64,000 nucleotides of DNA, from contig VGCD01000009.1 of the NCBI GenBank assembly GCA_016870215.1, forward strand, positions 1 to 64,000, given 5' to 3'. The notes beneath the pieces are model-generated. The model worked only from the letters and a program-made list of their open reading frames with translations, did not search any database and was not told the DNA's origin. This DNA comes from Actinomycetota bacterium. Lineage in GTDB: Bacteria > Actinomycetota > Acidimicrobiia > Acidimicrobiales > Ilumatobacteraceae. Numbering within the stretch: position 1 is the stretch's first letter; each line of letters opens with the position of its first letter. Positions 29,113 through 38,397 of the stretch are shown in pieces. The position numbers and the translations under genes are program-made.

Positions 29113-30320
29113 GGGCAATCTACTGACTTAGCGATGTCGCGAAATTGTGTGCGCTCAGTAAATGGCTTGGTGAAACGCCGAAGAAGCGGCAACTCAAAAA
29201 GGTAATAGCTGATTGCGGCCACCGCGACCGTGATTGAGATTGTGGTGAGAAGACGGTTCGCAACGGCGCCATCGAAGATTTCATAGGGCATCTGTTGTTC
29301 TGCGAAGTTTCCTGAGATGAAGACTTGGTGCCAGAGATAGATGCCATACGACACGACGCCGAGCCAGGCGAGAGGACGCCAACCGACCACCACTGCTGTT
29401 TTTGTTTGTCTCTCGGTGAGAGCAAAGGGAGCCACGCAGAATAATCCGATAAGCCCGTACAGCCCTTGACGGATCGTCTCTCGTTCGAATGTCGAAATCT
29501 CAAGACCTACTGCGAGCCCGAACTGCGTGCTAACCCACCAAAAAGTGAAGAGTGCCAAGAGCAGCAGTAGCCATGAATATTTGGTGACAGAGCAGCACAG
29601 GGCACCGATGTCCTCGTTGAACCGAGACCATTCACGCAGTACCGCGAGTGCAATTCCAAGGGCGAAAATATCGATGAGGGATGGAAGCCAATATGGGGTG
29701 ACATTGTCAAATGGTGGTTTAGCGACGTGAACAACCACTCGGAACACGACACTGAACACGTACAGACAAGAGAGAGATGCGAGCAATGCGAGAGCACGCT
29801 GGTCGACTGACCAGAGACGCGTGCGACGACGCATGAAGGCTGCATAGATGGGCATGAAGACATAAAAGGAGACCTCAGTTGCGAGGCTCCAAGATTGAGT
29901 GATACCGGATATAGCGCGGTCTGGGTGATACACGTGGAGGAGAAAAAATGAGAAGAAGAATCCCGTTGGACCGCGCACCGCGACTGCGCCGATGACGAGC
30001 ATGGTGATCAATGCCAACCAGTACGCAGGAAAGATGCGAAGAAATCGTTTCCAGAGAAAGTCCTTCGTCGAGGGCGCTTCTGTGTCAGCAAGAATCGAGC
30101 GCACGAACGGTCGGGCGAGGAGATAACCGCTCAACACAAAGAAGATCGGTACGCCTACGTCCATGCGGCCCGTAAAGACGCCATACGCCTCGTTCATCGT
30201 GACGCCAGCTGCATAGGCGACGTGGTGAACGACGATGAGCAGGGCAGCCATCGCTCTGACACCATCTAATGGAAGATTTCGCGTGCCCGGCGCGTTCGCC
30301 TTGATGGGCCAGGTCCTCAC
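29109..30320 (-). CDS. Acyltransferase 3 family membrane protein
   Basis: A 403-residue AT3 (PF01757-type) membrane O-acyltransferase with about ten helices. The signature start NLPLDGVRAMAALLIVVHHV carries the conserved Arg and His, and MDVGVPIFFVLSGYLLARPFV and WKRFLRIFPAYW follow. AT3 proteins acetylate or succinylate cell-surface glycans; mycobacterial arabinan is succinylated. Lying between two aftD genes, it may acylate the arabinan. The GTG start has no Shine-Dalgarno but a TAGCCT box seven bases upstream. Confidence 0.88.
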   Translation of the reverse strand: MRTWPIKANAPGTRNLPLDGVRAMAALLIVVHHVAYAAGVTMNEAYGVFTGRMDVGVPIFFVLSGYLLARPFVRSILADTEAPSTKDFLWKRFLRIFPAYWLALITMLVIGAVAVRGPTGFFFSFFLLHVYHPDRAISGITQSWSLATEVSFYVFMPIYAAFMRRRTRLWSVDQRALALLASLSCLYVFSVVFRVVVHVAKPPFDNVTPYWLPSLIDIFALGIALAVLREWSRFNEDIGALCCSVTKYSWLLLLLALFTFWWVSTQFGLAVGLEISTFERETIRQGLYGLIGLFCVAPFALTERQTKTAVVVGWRPLAWLGVVSYGIYLWHQVFISGNFAEQQMPYEIFDGAVANRLLTTISITVAVAAISYYLFELPLLRRFTKPFTERTQFRDIAKSVDCP

Positions 30321-30327
30321 CTGAAAG

Positions 30328-30333
30328 AGGCTA
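30328..30333 (-). promoter_or_regulatory. Leaderless-type -10 box (TAGCCT) for the acyltransferase
   Basis: It lies in the 21-base gap between the second aftD and the acyltransferase, seven bases before GTG 30320. It would give the acyltransferase-GT-C-aftD-ppm1 part of the run its own transcript start. Confidence 0.5.
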
Positions 30334-30341
30334 GTTCTGAC

Positions 30342-33300
30342 TCAGGCTGGGAAGCCTGACTTCGCACTGGGTGAACTGGGCAAGTTCGTGATGATTGCTA
30401 TGAGTGCTGTTGACGCGAGGAGGTGCCAGTGGACAGCGGCCGTCTCGTGAGTCCAGTCGAATCGAATCGGAGGATCGGTGATGAGTATTCGAAGCAGGCC
30501 CAACCCAAGCCCGGAGAGCGACCACATCACCAATACGAATCGTGGCCAGTGAGAGTTGCGATTGCGCCAGATGAGTGCAAGCACCATGCATGCCGGAATG
30601 AAATAGACCGGCTGTGAAACTAACGCAACGGTTACCGCACCAGCAATGAGGAAGAACACAAGTGATGGGGTGTGGTTCGACGACGGTCGTTTCTGCTGTG
30701 AGCGAGGGGCGGCCAATATGACGTCATGTCCAGACGAACGCTTGCGGGTGCCGCGCATGACCACGATGATCATGGCGACCACTGTGAACGCAGTGATCAG
30801 TAGTCCAGCAGTGAGCCATCTCTGTGGTCGAAACTGCAGGGTTATGGACCCTGCCTCGGCGCCAGCTGGTAAAAGCCAACCGTTGAATCCGCCATTCACT
30901 TGTTGAGGAGTGCCTAAGTCGACTCCGTCGAGATGTGCCGTCCAGCCAAGGTTGTGACTTTCCCCGAACACGAACCAGCATTCACGTGGGCAACCTGGAA
31001 AAGAGATCTGGCGTGATGTCGGCCCTCCGGTCATTGTGAGGCGCGTCGCACTTGCGGATGAGTCTTCCCGCTGACTCCATGGCTCATTGGTCAAAACGAC
31101 ATCATCAACACTGATGCCTGTTGTCAGCAATGATGAAGAACGAAACACGGACCGTCCGCCACTAGTGGCTGTCTTTGGAAAGGCAGCGGAATATTTCGGT
31201 CGCTCGGCTGTTCCATCCCACCTCATGTTCAGTCGTATTTCCACATCGTTGAGGAACACCGGAAGAGTCGTTATTCGGGTTGGTAGTTGTGGCCTCACAA
31301 GAGCGATTCCATCGCCGGCTACCTCGCTTACTGCGATGGGTCGAGAAATCGGGAGATACGTGCGCGCATCCGTCGAATACTCGGGTTCGACTTCGGTGAT
31401 CGTGAGAGTCCATCGACCCGGAAGCAGTGAGTGTGCGGAGAAGCGACCGAGACCTGAGGTGTGGTCAAATGACACCACCTCGGAATGTCGTCCATCGGAC
31501 AGGAAGGCCCTTCGTATAGGTGAAAAACGCTCGGTCATTGGTTGCGAGATCACGCCGGGCGAGGCCGAGGTGCTGAGAAAGCTGAGTTGGGCGCCACGAG
31601 TGACACCTGGTCTTGAAACCCACAATGTGTCAGTCGTGCCATCGGTTGCGTTCCATCCCGCAGTGGAGAAGTCTCTCGTGAAACGTCCAGATGCGTAAGT
31701 CGAGACACCGAGCCAGGGCGCTGTCAGACGTTCATCAGCATCCAACGCAAGTGAACCATGCACGCGTCCTTGAAGAGAAGTTGAACCTGGCACGACAAAG
31801 TCTCGCGACAGTGTCGACTCTGGGTCATGTCTCCATGAAGAGTTTGAACGCGCTCTGACACGACTGAAGTCATACGCAATTGGTCGTTCACGTGATGATG
31901 CGACCAGAGCGCGCGTCGGTAGTTCAGTAGTTTCTCGGGTGGCAGGAAAGCCGAGCTGTATCTCAGCAAAACCGACGCCGTCGAGACCCTCTTGTGGTCC
32001 ATCAATGGACCAATCAACAAGTTCGATACGGAGTGTGAGTGTTGTTGCTGGCGCTTCAAGTTGGAGCAACTGGCCTGAGGATCGACGAGAGTTGCTGTTC
32101 AAGTCGAGAGTGACGAAGTGCTCTCCGTCGACTGAGTACGACACTTGAGTGATCCAGCGATTGGCACTTGAGTCAAGTGGTTGAATCAGACGTGCTTCTG
32201 TGAATGGCTTCTTGGAGGTGAGTGTGAGGAACTCTCCCGTCGGGTTGGCAAATGCGGATGTTGTCCATGCAGTCGACGTGTCGCCATCGATGGCAGCCGC
32301 CGGACGATGTTCGGGCCAATAGAGAAGTGGTGTGCCATAGGACGATGCCCGCGCAGTGACTGTGCCGACTTGACGCACGACTGTGTGTTCGGCCAAACGA
32401 GTGTCGTCAGTATCTGAGGTAAATAGGTGGAGTCGGCGGTCTGCGTAGTCGTTCACCAAGGGTCCGGAATCTTTTGTGCCGTCTTCGCTGTAACCCACTG
32501 TGTCGTAGCTCGTGCGCCAATGTCGTGCCCGAATGCGATGTGAGTCGGTGACAACGAGCGGGATGTTCTCAGATGCAGCAGATCGGATGCTGGAGTCATG
32601 TTGGTCGGCTGTGTACTGGACAAGTCGCCCTCTGATGAGGTCGTGTGCATCTGCTGACACGAGTCCGTCGCCTGAACCAGAGAGTTGAGTTGCGCCGACG
32701 ACGACCGTCGATACGTCTGCCTCGCGATTGAGTAGCAACCAGTGTGTGCCGTCAGTTTCGGGTACTTCGCGGTCAGGTGAAAGGTCAGTCTCACGTCCGA
32801 CAACTTCTTGCGGCGTAGTTTGAAAGCGAGTCTCGTCGAGGTCGGCCGGAAGAAAGACTGCACCGGCACCCAGTCGATCTGAGGTGTTGCGGATGCCGGT
32901 GTCGTTGGTCGTTCCCGCCTGTACGGCGTCATCAAGTGCATACAGTTGGTCCATTGCCTGCACGCCGCCAAGTGGCAGCAAATCACGACTTGCTAACGGC
33001 CTCGCGGAAACAGTGGGCCACACAGGGTCGACTGTGAAACCCCAGTCGTATGCACCAAATTCTTGACCCGGTGTTTGAAGAACTCGGGCAGTGGGAGATA
33101 TCGACGAGTCAAGGAGTGCTGCCGTCTGTTCCCAAGACACCGGTGCTGCTGACGGTCGTGCGAGGGATGCATCGGTTACACCAGTTGATCGCAGTGATGG
33201 AAGCGAGAGAAGAAGGATGGCCAGAGTGAACGACGGAGCAATAAATCCAATGTCACTTCGGTTGAATCGACGTGTTGACCGCCGGAGACGTGTGAGCATC

Positions 33301-34448
33301 GATTCGGTAAGCCCAGCCCATGCGATTGCAACTCCGAGTAACAAGACGGGAATGGCTCGTGTGCTGCTACGCAAGGCGAGCGCCAAGCTTGATTCAGAGT
33401 TGTTTGAGAGGGAACGCATGACAAGCGAAGACGACGACATGCCGTATGCACCGGTACCGATGACAAGCCCTACTGCCACAAGTATGCTTGCAAGGGGTGC
33501 ACGGTGATGGCGCGACATCGCGAGCCATGTAAGGGCTCCAGCTGGAATGAGAGTGCTCGCGATGAGAGCAGTCGGGCATGAAAGCAGACGTATCGCAGCC
33601 GAGGTTCCGAAATGAGGTCCTGAAACCACATAGTTCAGCCAGTAACCCATACCGCGAAGCACTTCGAAACTTGTCGATGTCGATGAGACGGCTTCGAGGG
33701 TCTCTGAGTATGACAGCACATCGGCGCCATAGCGCGCCTGAATGGCGAGCATTGAAATCCACCACGCCGAACACAGAGCACTGAGTAGCGCAGAACGCCA
33801 CAGGAACGAATAGGCCATTGATGATGGGGCCTGCTTCTTCTGGTGAAGTGCCACGATCAGAACAACAGGTGCGATCATGATCAATGCGGTGGCGTTGATG
33901 CCGCCGACTGTGAAGACAAGTAGTGCAATGAGGCACGGATGTGTCCAAGAACGAGTTTGAGCGCCGCGCGAACTGACGAGCGCGAGCCAACCCACTGCCG
34001 CCCACGGCAGCAACATGACAGATGTTCGCGATTGGTAACTCAGAACATACGGTGTGATCTGGAAACACAACGCACCAGCAGTCGCACCATCAACACGAAA
34101 TCCGAGCCGGCGGAGGAAGCAGTAGACACCAGTGCCGGCAGCCGTGAAGATGAGCGAGAGCCACAGCCTCTGCATCAACCAATCTGGAGCACCCAGGACG
34201 TCGCCAAGCCAGAAGAACGGTCCCATCGGCCAGAGATATCCAACGGCCTGGTGCGGCACATATCCGAGAAACTGGCTTGGGTCCCACGCATGCGCTGCGT
34301 TTGAGAGAAGACGCCCTGGGGACGACGACAAGAACAGCTTGGTATCGGCGTTCAACTCGCCGACATGGAGTGCAAAAGTCGGGAGCGCAGCGACGAGGGC
34401 GAGTAGCAACACTCGCCGCTTGTCACGGGATGATTCCGTAGACCCCAT
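30342..34448 (-). CDS. AftD-like arabinofuranosyltransferase (copy 2)
   Basis: A 1368-residue paralogue of the 23598-27821 product with the same plan: NADTKLFLSSSPGRLLSNAAHAWDP in the first outer loop, HQAVGYLWPMGPFFW, a multi-helix N-terminal part, a long extracytoplasmic region with discoidin-like segments near residues 720 and 935 (IDGDTSTAWTTS, TDGTTDTLWVSR), and a short C-terminal helical bundle. The outer regions differ strongly between copies, suggesting different acceptors or linkages. ATG 34448 overlaps the upstream gene by 26 bases; GTG 34412 would avoid that overlap. Confidence 0.87.
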   Translation of the reverse strand: MGSTESSRDKRRVLLLALVAALPTFALHVGELNADTKLFLSSSPGRLLSNAAHAWDPSQFLGYVPHQAVGYLWPMGPFFWLGDVLGAPDWLMQRLWLSLIFTAAGTGVYCFLRRLGFRVDGATAGALCFQITPYVLSYQSRTSVMLLPWAAVGWLALVSSRGAQTRSWTHPCLIALLVFTVGGINATALIMIAPVVLIVALHQKKQAPSSMAYSFLWRSALLSALCSAWWISMLAIQARYGADVLSYSETLEAVSSTSTSFEVLRGMGYWLNYVVSGPHFGTSAAIRLLSCPTALIASTLIPAGALTWLAMSRHHRAPLASILVAVGLVIGTGAYGMSSSSLVMRSLSNNSESSLALALRSSTRAIPVLLLGVAIAWAGLTESMLTRLRRSTRRFNRSDIGFIAPSFTLAILLLSLPSLRSTGVTDASLARPSAAPVSWEQTAALLDSSISPTARVLQTPGQEFGAYDWGFTVDPVWPTVSARPLASRDLLPLGGVQAMDQLYALDDAVQAGTTNDTGIRNTSDRLGAGAVFLPADLDETRFQTTPQEVVGRETDLSPDREVPETDGTHWLLLNREADVSTVVVGATQLSGSGDGLVSADAHDLIRGRLVQYTADQHDSSIRSAASENIPLVVTDSHRIRARHWRTSYDTVGYSEDGTKDSGPLVNDYADRRLHLFTSDTDDTRLAEHTVVRQVGTVTARASSYGTPLLYWPEHRPAAAIDGDTSTAWTTSAFANPTGEFLTLTSKKPFTEARLIQPLDSSANRWITQVSYSVDGEHFVTLDLNSNSRRSSGQLLQLEAPATTLTLRIELVDWSIDGPQEGLDGVGFAEIQLGFPATRETTELPTRALVASSRERPIAYDFSRVRARSNSSWRHDPESTLSRDFVVPGSTSLQGRVHGSLALDADERLTAPWLGVSTYASGRFTRDFSTAGWNATDGTTDTLWVSRPGVTRGAQLSFLSTSASPGVISQPMTERFSPIRRAFLSDGRHSEVVSFDHTSGLGRFSAHSLLPGRWTLTITEVEPEYSTDARTYLPISRPIAVSEVAGDGIALVRPQLPTRITTLPVFLNDVEIRLNMRWDGTAERPKYSAAFPKTATSGGRSVFRSSSLLTTGISVDDVVLTNEPWSQREDSSASATRLTMTGGPTSRQISFPGCPRECWFVFGESHNLGWTAHLDGVDLGTPQQVNGGFNGWLLPAGAEAGSITLQFRPQRWLTAGLLITAFTVVAMIIVVMRGTRKRSSGHDVILAAPRSQQKRPSSNHTPSLVFFLIAGAVTVALVSQPVYFIPACMVLALIWRNRNSHWPRFVLVMWSLSGLGLGLLRILITDPPIRFDWTHETAAVHWHLLASTALIAIITNLPSSPSAKSGFPA

Positions 34449-35619
34449 ACAGACCCGACACGCACACAAGACCAGCAGAGAATACGGCCACTATGACCAG
34501 CCAGCGATCGCCATCTTCATCTCGCATCAATGCTCCGCAAGCCAACAACAACGGAAATGCGGTGAAAAGAAAACGCGGGCGAGCGGTGACTGTCTCAGGT
34601 ACGAGCATCAACGCAAGAACAACGACGCTGTAAGCGACATGGTGTGCAGGGAGACGGTGTCTTTTGGCTGCCCAGATCATGATGCCCATGAGCACGAGCG
34701 AAAATACCGTCATCAAGCTCGTGGGTGATGACACCGGATGCAAGACGAAATCAGCAACTCTTTGAATAGCTGTCAAGCCAAAACTTGTACCTTCATCCCA
34801 CGCCTCGTTCTGCACTCTGAACCATGCCCACGGCTCCCCGGTGTGGTGGCGAAGGAACAACATGAATCCGACGAACCCAGTTGGTGCAAGTAACGGTGCA
34901 ACAAGCGCCGACCACTCTCGTCTCTCGCGAATGGCGAGTAATGCAGCAACGCCACAAGCGACGGCGAGAGCAAGTCCGTTCGGTCGCGCGAGACTTCCCA
35001 AGCCGGCGAACAGTCCAGCCCACAACCACGCTCGTTCGGTGAGGGCAATGAGACACAGGCAGGCGAGCACGAGCAATGTCGCTTCTGAATACGCGAATGA
35101 AAGCACGAAACTGCCCGGAAACAGGCAAAGCACGATCATTGCCTTTTCGGCAACTTTTACATCGAAAAGTCGAAGTGCGATTCGACCAGCGAGGTAAATG
35201 AAGAGCGCGCCGAGCACGAAGTTGACGAGCAGAGCAGTCGGTACTGGCCCACCAGGGAACACCTTGTCGAGATAGTGAACCATGCGGGGATAAAGGGGGA
35301 AGAATGCCGCTCGGGCATCTGAGACGAAGTAGGTGACGTTGTCTTGGATGTCTCGGGGGTAGCCCATGCGGACGACGTCCATATACCAATGGCCGTCCCA
35401 CATGTCGAGATATTTTGCGATGTTAGAAAACCCTGTCTCGGGTTCGCGACCTTTCTCTTTTTCTTGCACCGCCCAAGAAGTGATGGCTACGCCTCCACCG
35501 AGCAATACGAACACTCGGGTGAGGAGGTAAGCGAAGATGCCGCGTCGCAGTGCGCGAGCCCACAAAGGGTCACGAGTTGCCATGTCATCGCGGAGATGAA
35601 GAGAAGCGAGAAGTGGCAT
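34423..35619 (-). CDS. PIG-V-like mannosyltransferase family membrane protein
   Basis: A 398-residue polytopic protein with the WDGHWYMDVVRMGYP loop typical of the PIG-V/COG5542 group of polyprenyl-phosphate-mannose-dependent GT-C enzymes, followed by FFPLYPRMVHYL and GSLARPNGLALA. A bacterial role in mannosylating lipoglycans or proteins on the outer face of the membrane is plausible; the acceptor is unknown. ATG 35619 has AGGG about seven bases upstream, overlapping the end of the AlkA-like gene; ATG 35583 is an alternative. Confidence 0.82.
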   Translation of the reverse strand: MPLLASLHLRDDMATRDPLWARALRRGIFAYLLTRVFVLLGGGVAITSWAVQEKEKGREPETGFSNIAKYLDMWDGHWYMDVVRMGYPRDIQDNVTYFVSDARAAFFPLYPRMVHYLDKVFPGGPVPTALLVNFVLGALFIYLAGRIALRLFDVKVAEKAMIVLCLFPGSFVLSFAYSEATLLVLACLCLIALTERAWLWAGLFAGLGSLARPNGLALAVACGVAALLAIRERREWSALVAPLLAPTGFVGFMLFLRHHTGEPWAWFRVQNEAWDEGTSFGLTAIQRVADFVLHPVSSPTSLMTVFSLVLMGIMIWAAKRHRLPAHHVAYSVVVLALMLVPETVTARPRFLFTAFPLLLACGALMRDEDGDRWLVIVAVFSAGLVCVSGLYGVYGIIP

Positions 35620-35626
35620 AGATGCC

Positions 35627-36514
35627 CTAGAAGCGGGCGATAGTCAGATTACGCCGACGAGGACCGTGCTTAGGTGCACTCCATCCGTCGAGCGACAACC
35701 AACGGATGACGCGTCCACGATGCGGTCGATATGGCTCTAGTAATTCGAGCATTTCGGTGTCGGTGCCTCGATGTCGACCCGTCAATGCATACGACACCAT
35801 GTTCTTCAGATGGAAGTCGCCGACTGCGACCGCATCGGCATCACCAAAGGCAACGAAGCCGGCAACTGCTGCGGTCCAAGGGCCGACGCCAGGCAAGAGG
35901 GTGAGTTGGTTGGTGGCCTCACTCGGGGTGCCGCTGAAGTTGTACAACGACGAGAGGTGTTCGAAGTGACGAGCCACGACGCGCAGCGCTTCCGCGCGAC
36001 GGCGTTCGATGCCAAAGCGATGAAACGTGTGATACGGCAGGTGAGCGAGCGCCAGAGGATCTGGAGGACTCCACAGTTCGATGTCGTGCAGCAAGAACTT
36101 CGTACCAAAGGTCATGCTCAGTTGGCGCCATTGGCGGACAGCTTCCGCTGCCGTCACGCGCTGTCCGAGAACTGCGGGAATCAACTCGTGATATGCAGTT
36201 CCACTGCGCACAAGTTGCACATGACCGTGACGCCGTTGAGCATTGCGGATCACCTCATGGGGAGCGTCAATGAGTGGCGGATGGTCGTGGCAACCAAGCA
36301 AAGAAGCCGAATGATCCTCGAGCCATGTACCACCTGGACCGTGAACTTCGATGTCGACGCCGTCATCGAGTCGGCGAACATGAATGATGCCGAGACCATC
36401 GGGCGTGTGGGTGGCGCGACAGAAGTAATCCGGGCCGATGAGAGTGGTGGGATCGAGGCGACCATTGCGAAGTACAGACAATGTCGCGACACTCGGATAT
36501 TTCACAATGCTCAC
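35627..36514 (-). CDS. DNA-3-methyladenine glycosylase, AlkA-like
   Basis: A 295-residue HhH-GPD base-excision glycosylase. The helix-hairpin-helix LTLLPGVGPWTAAVAGFVAFGD is followed by VAVGDFHLKNMV, whose Asp is the catalytic residue of the family. It removes alkylated purines. The N-terminal domain (residues 1-110) is AlkA-like in size. GTG 36514 is annotated; a TACCGT box at 36518-36513 would instead favour GTG 36505 as a leaderless start. It shares a strand with the envelope genes, with a 7-base gap, but has no obvious functional link to them. Confidence 0.88.
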   Translation of the reverse strand: MSIVKYPSVATLSVLRNGRLDPTTLIGPDYFCRATHTPDGLGIIHVRRLDDGVDIEVHGPGGTWLEDHSASLLGCHDHPPLIDAPHEVIRNAQRRHGHVQLVRSGTAYHELIPAVLGQRVTAAEAVRQWRQLSMTFGTKFLLHDIELWSPPDPLALAHLPYHTFHRFGIERRRAEALRVVARHFEHLSSLYNFSGTPSEATNQLTLLPGVGPWTAAVAGFVAFGDADAVAVGDFHLKNMVSYALTGRHRGTDTEMLELLEPYRPHRGRVIRWLSLDGWSAPKHGPRRRNLTIARF

Positions 36515-36518
36515 GGTA
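36513..36518 (-). promoter_or_regulatory. Candidate -10 box (TACCGT) for the AlkA-like gene
   Basis: It overlaps the annotated GTG and lies seven bases before the in-frame GTG at 36505. If used, translation begins three codons later than annotated. The arrangement resembles scpA, where the -10 also abuts the first of two GTGs. Confidence 0.3.
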
Positions 36519-36563
36519 CATCGGGGGTGTGGGCCAGACTCGCTGGCGTGCCACGATGTGGCA

Positions 36564-37392
36564 ATGGATGTATCCGAAGCGCATGATCCGTCTCTCTTGA
36601 TTCTCTCGCAACCGCGTGAGGGGATCCTTCAAGTCACAATGAATCGTCCTTCTCGACTGAACGCTATGACTGCCGAGTTGGTCACGGGTCTGCACGAGGT
36701 ATTGGACGAGGTGTCCGTCAACCGTGACATTCGCGTGGTGGTGTTGACGGGTGCGGGACGAGGTTTCTGTGCAGGTCTCGACCTGGGTGGATACGGCGAC
36801 GCTCCGGGGTCAAATGGCGCTGGACAGATGGAACGTTCATTTGCAACTTAGAAGCACATTGCGTCGCTTCTCCCTCACCTTCGATCGATCCCACAACCTG
36901 TGATAGCGGCGGTGAATGGCCTGCGGCCGGCGGCGGATTCGCTTTGGTTCTTGGGTCTGACGTGCGTTTGGCGGCGGAGTCATCTTCACTTAGTGCGGCC
37001 CCATCCGCATCGGATTGTCGGCCTGTGACATCGGTAAGAGTTGGCTACTTCCACGCCTTATTGGCGCAGTACGAGCACAAGAAATGATGCTCACCGGCCG
37101 CACATTTGACGCATCTGAAGCATTAAATATCAGGTTGGTCGTTGACGTCGTTCCGAACGACGTGCTTGTTGAAGCGGCCTATCGAAAGGCAGAAGAAATC
37201 ATCTCGAATTCTGCTATTGGTGTGGGGTTGACGAAGGAAGCCATGTGGACGGTCCTAGAGATTCCGGGAATGCATGCTGCGATTGACTTGGAAAACCGTC
37301 AACAGGTGATGGCGTCGTACTTGAGCGAAGTGCGGGACAAAATGAAAGTGTCGATGCGTGCACGCACGCGCCAAGCCTCAACGGGTGATTGA
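36564..37392 (+). pseudogene. Enoyl-CoA hydratase/isomerase pseudogene
   Basis: The reading begins at ATG 36564 with a good crotonase N-terminus (LQVTMNRPSRLNAMTAELVTGLHE, VVVLTGAGRGFCAGLDLGG) and hits an in-frame TAG at 36849-36851 where homologues continue with KHIASLLPHLRSIPQPVIAAVNG. That text is readable straight after the stop. A one-base loss then moves AAGGGFALVLGSDVRLAAESS to a second frame near 36919, and another near 37001 moves IRIGLSACDIGKSWLLPRLIGA to a third frame, which runs to TGA 37390-37392. One nonsense and two frameshifts imply inactivation unless read errors contributed. The end overlaps the convergent ABC ATPase gene by 15 bases. Confidence 0.85.
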
Positions 37393-38397
37393 CACCGGAG
37401 CATCGCCACCCCACGCAGGGTGGTGGCACGCGACAAAGTGATTGTCGCCAACATCTCGCATCTGTGGTTCCTCGTTGCGGCAACGATCTGACGCGGCAGG
37501 ACACCTGGTGTGAAATCTGCAGCCAGTGGGTGGAAGTACCGGTGACGGTGGTTCCCCTTCGATGCGTCCGTGGGCAACTGGTCGACTGGGGTCTGGGACT
37601 GGAATGCTGTCGAGAAGAACTTTTGTGTAGTGATGTGCCGGTCGTCGGTACAAGTCGTCCGACGTTGCCACTTCACACAACTTGCCCAAATACATGACAG
37701 CGACTCTGTCGCTGATGTTCTTGACGACAGCAAGGTCGTGGGCAATAAAAATCATTGTCAAGCCATAGGCGGCCTTCAAATCTTCGAGCAAGTTGAGTAC
37801 TTGTGCCTGCACGCTCACGTCGAGAGCTGACACTGGTTCATCACAAATGATGAGGGACGGGTCAAGCACCAGCGAACGTGCAATCGAGATGCGCTGACAC
37901 TGCCCACCGCTGAACTGGTGTGGCTGACTCTCTGCAGCCCGTTGAGGGTCGATTCCAACATCTTCGAGCACTTTGTCGACGCGTGCGTCTTGTTCAGCAG
38001 ATGTTCCGCGTTTCCAGATGTCGAGAGGCTCTTTTACGATGTCCCGCACTTTGCGCCGAGGGTTGAGACTCGAGATCGGATCCTGAAAGATCATCTGAAT
38101 CTTCGTCCGTGCCTCGCGCATGTCTGAACCAGTTAGTTGCGAGAGGTCTTGTCCGTTGAAGACAACCGCCCCCGAATTCGGTGATGGAAGTTGCATGATT
38201 CCGCGTCCGGTGGTGCTCTTGCCGCAACCGCTTTCTCCGACTATGCCGAGTGTCTCGCCCCGCATCACATCAAAGCTGATTCCGGACACCGCATTAACTT
38301 TGAGACCGGTGCGACCGACAGGAAACTCAACAACCAGATCTTCGACACGCAGGAGCGCATCGCCCGAGCGAAGATGTGCCTTTCCGGTGCCGGCCAT
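37378..38397 (-). CDS. dppF: Peptide/nickel ABC transporter ATPase, DppF type
   Basis: A 339-residue ATPase with Walker A GESGCGKST, the Q-loop IFQDPISSLNPR, signature FSGGQCQRISIARSL, Walker B LIICDEPVSALD and a switch His in IAHDLAVV. The C-terminal oligopeptide-transport domain with CRFHTRCPAASDRC, a Cys-rich cluster common in OppF/DppF, is present. It powers uptake together with DppD. Its ATG overlaps the dppD stop by one base. Confidence 0.92.
   Translation of the reverse strand: MAGTGKAHLRSGDALLRVEDLVVEFPVGRTGLKVNAVSGISFDVMRGETLGIVGESGCGKSTTGRGIMQLPSPNSGAVVFNGQDLSQLTGSDMREARTKIQMIFQDPISSLNPRRKVRDIVKEPLDIWKRGTSAEQDARVDKVLEDVGIDPQRAAESQPHQFSGGQCQRISIARSLVLDPSLIICDEPVSALDVSVQAQVLNLLEDLKAAYGLTMIFIAHDLAVVKNISDRVAVMYLGKLCEVATSDDLYRRPAHHYTKVLLDSIPVPDPSRPVAHGRIEGEPPSPVLPPTGCRFHTRCPAASDRCRNEEPQMRDVGDNHFVACHHPAWGGDAPVSITR

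Noticed and set aside
31087-31698. A 203-codon plus-strand frame
   Set aside because: Antisense to the second aftD; no ribosome binding site or domain.
35771-36586. A 271-codon plus-strand frame
   Set aside because: Antisense to the AlkA-like gene, which has full HhH-GPD motifs.
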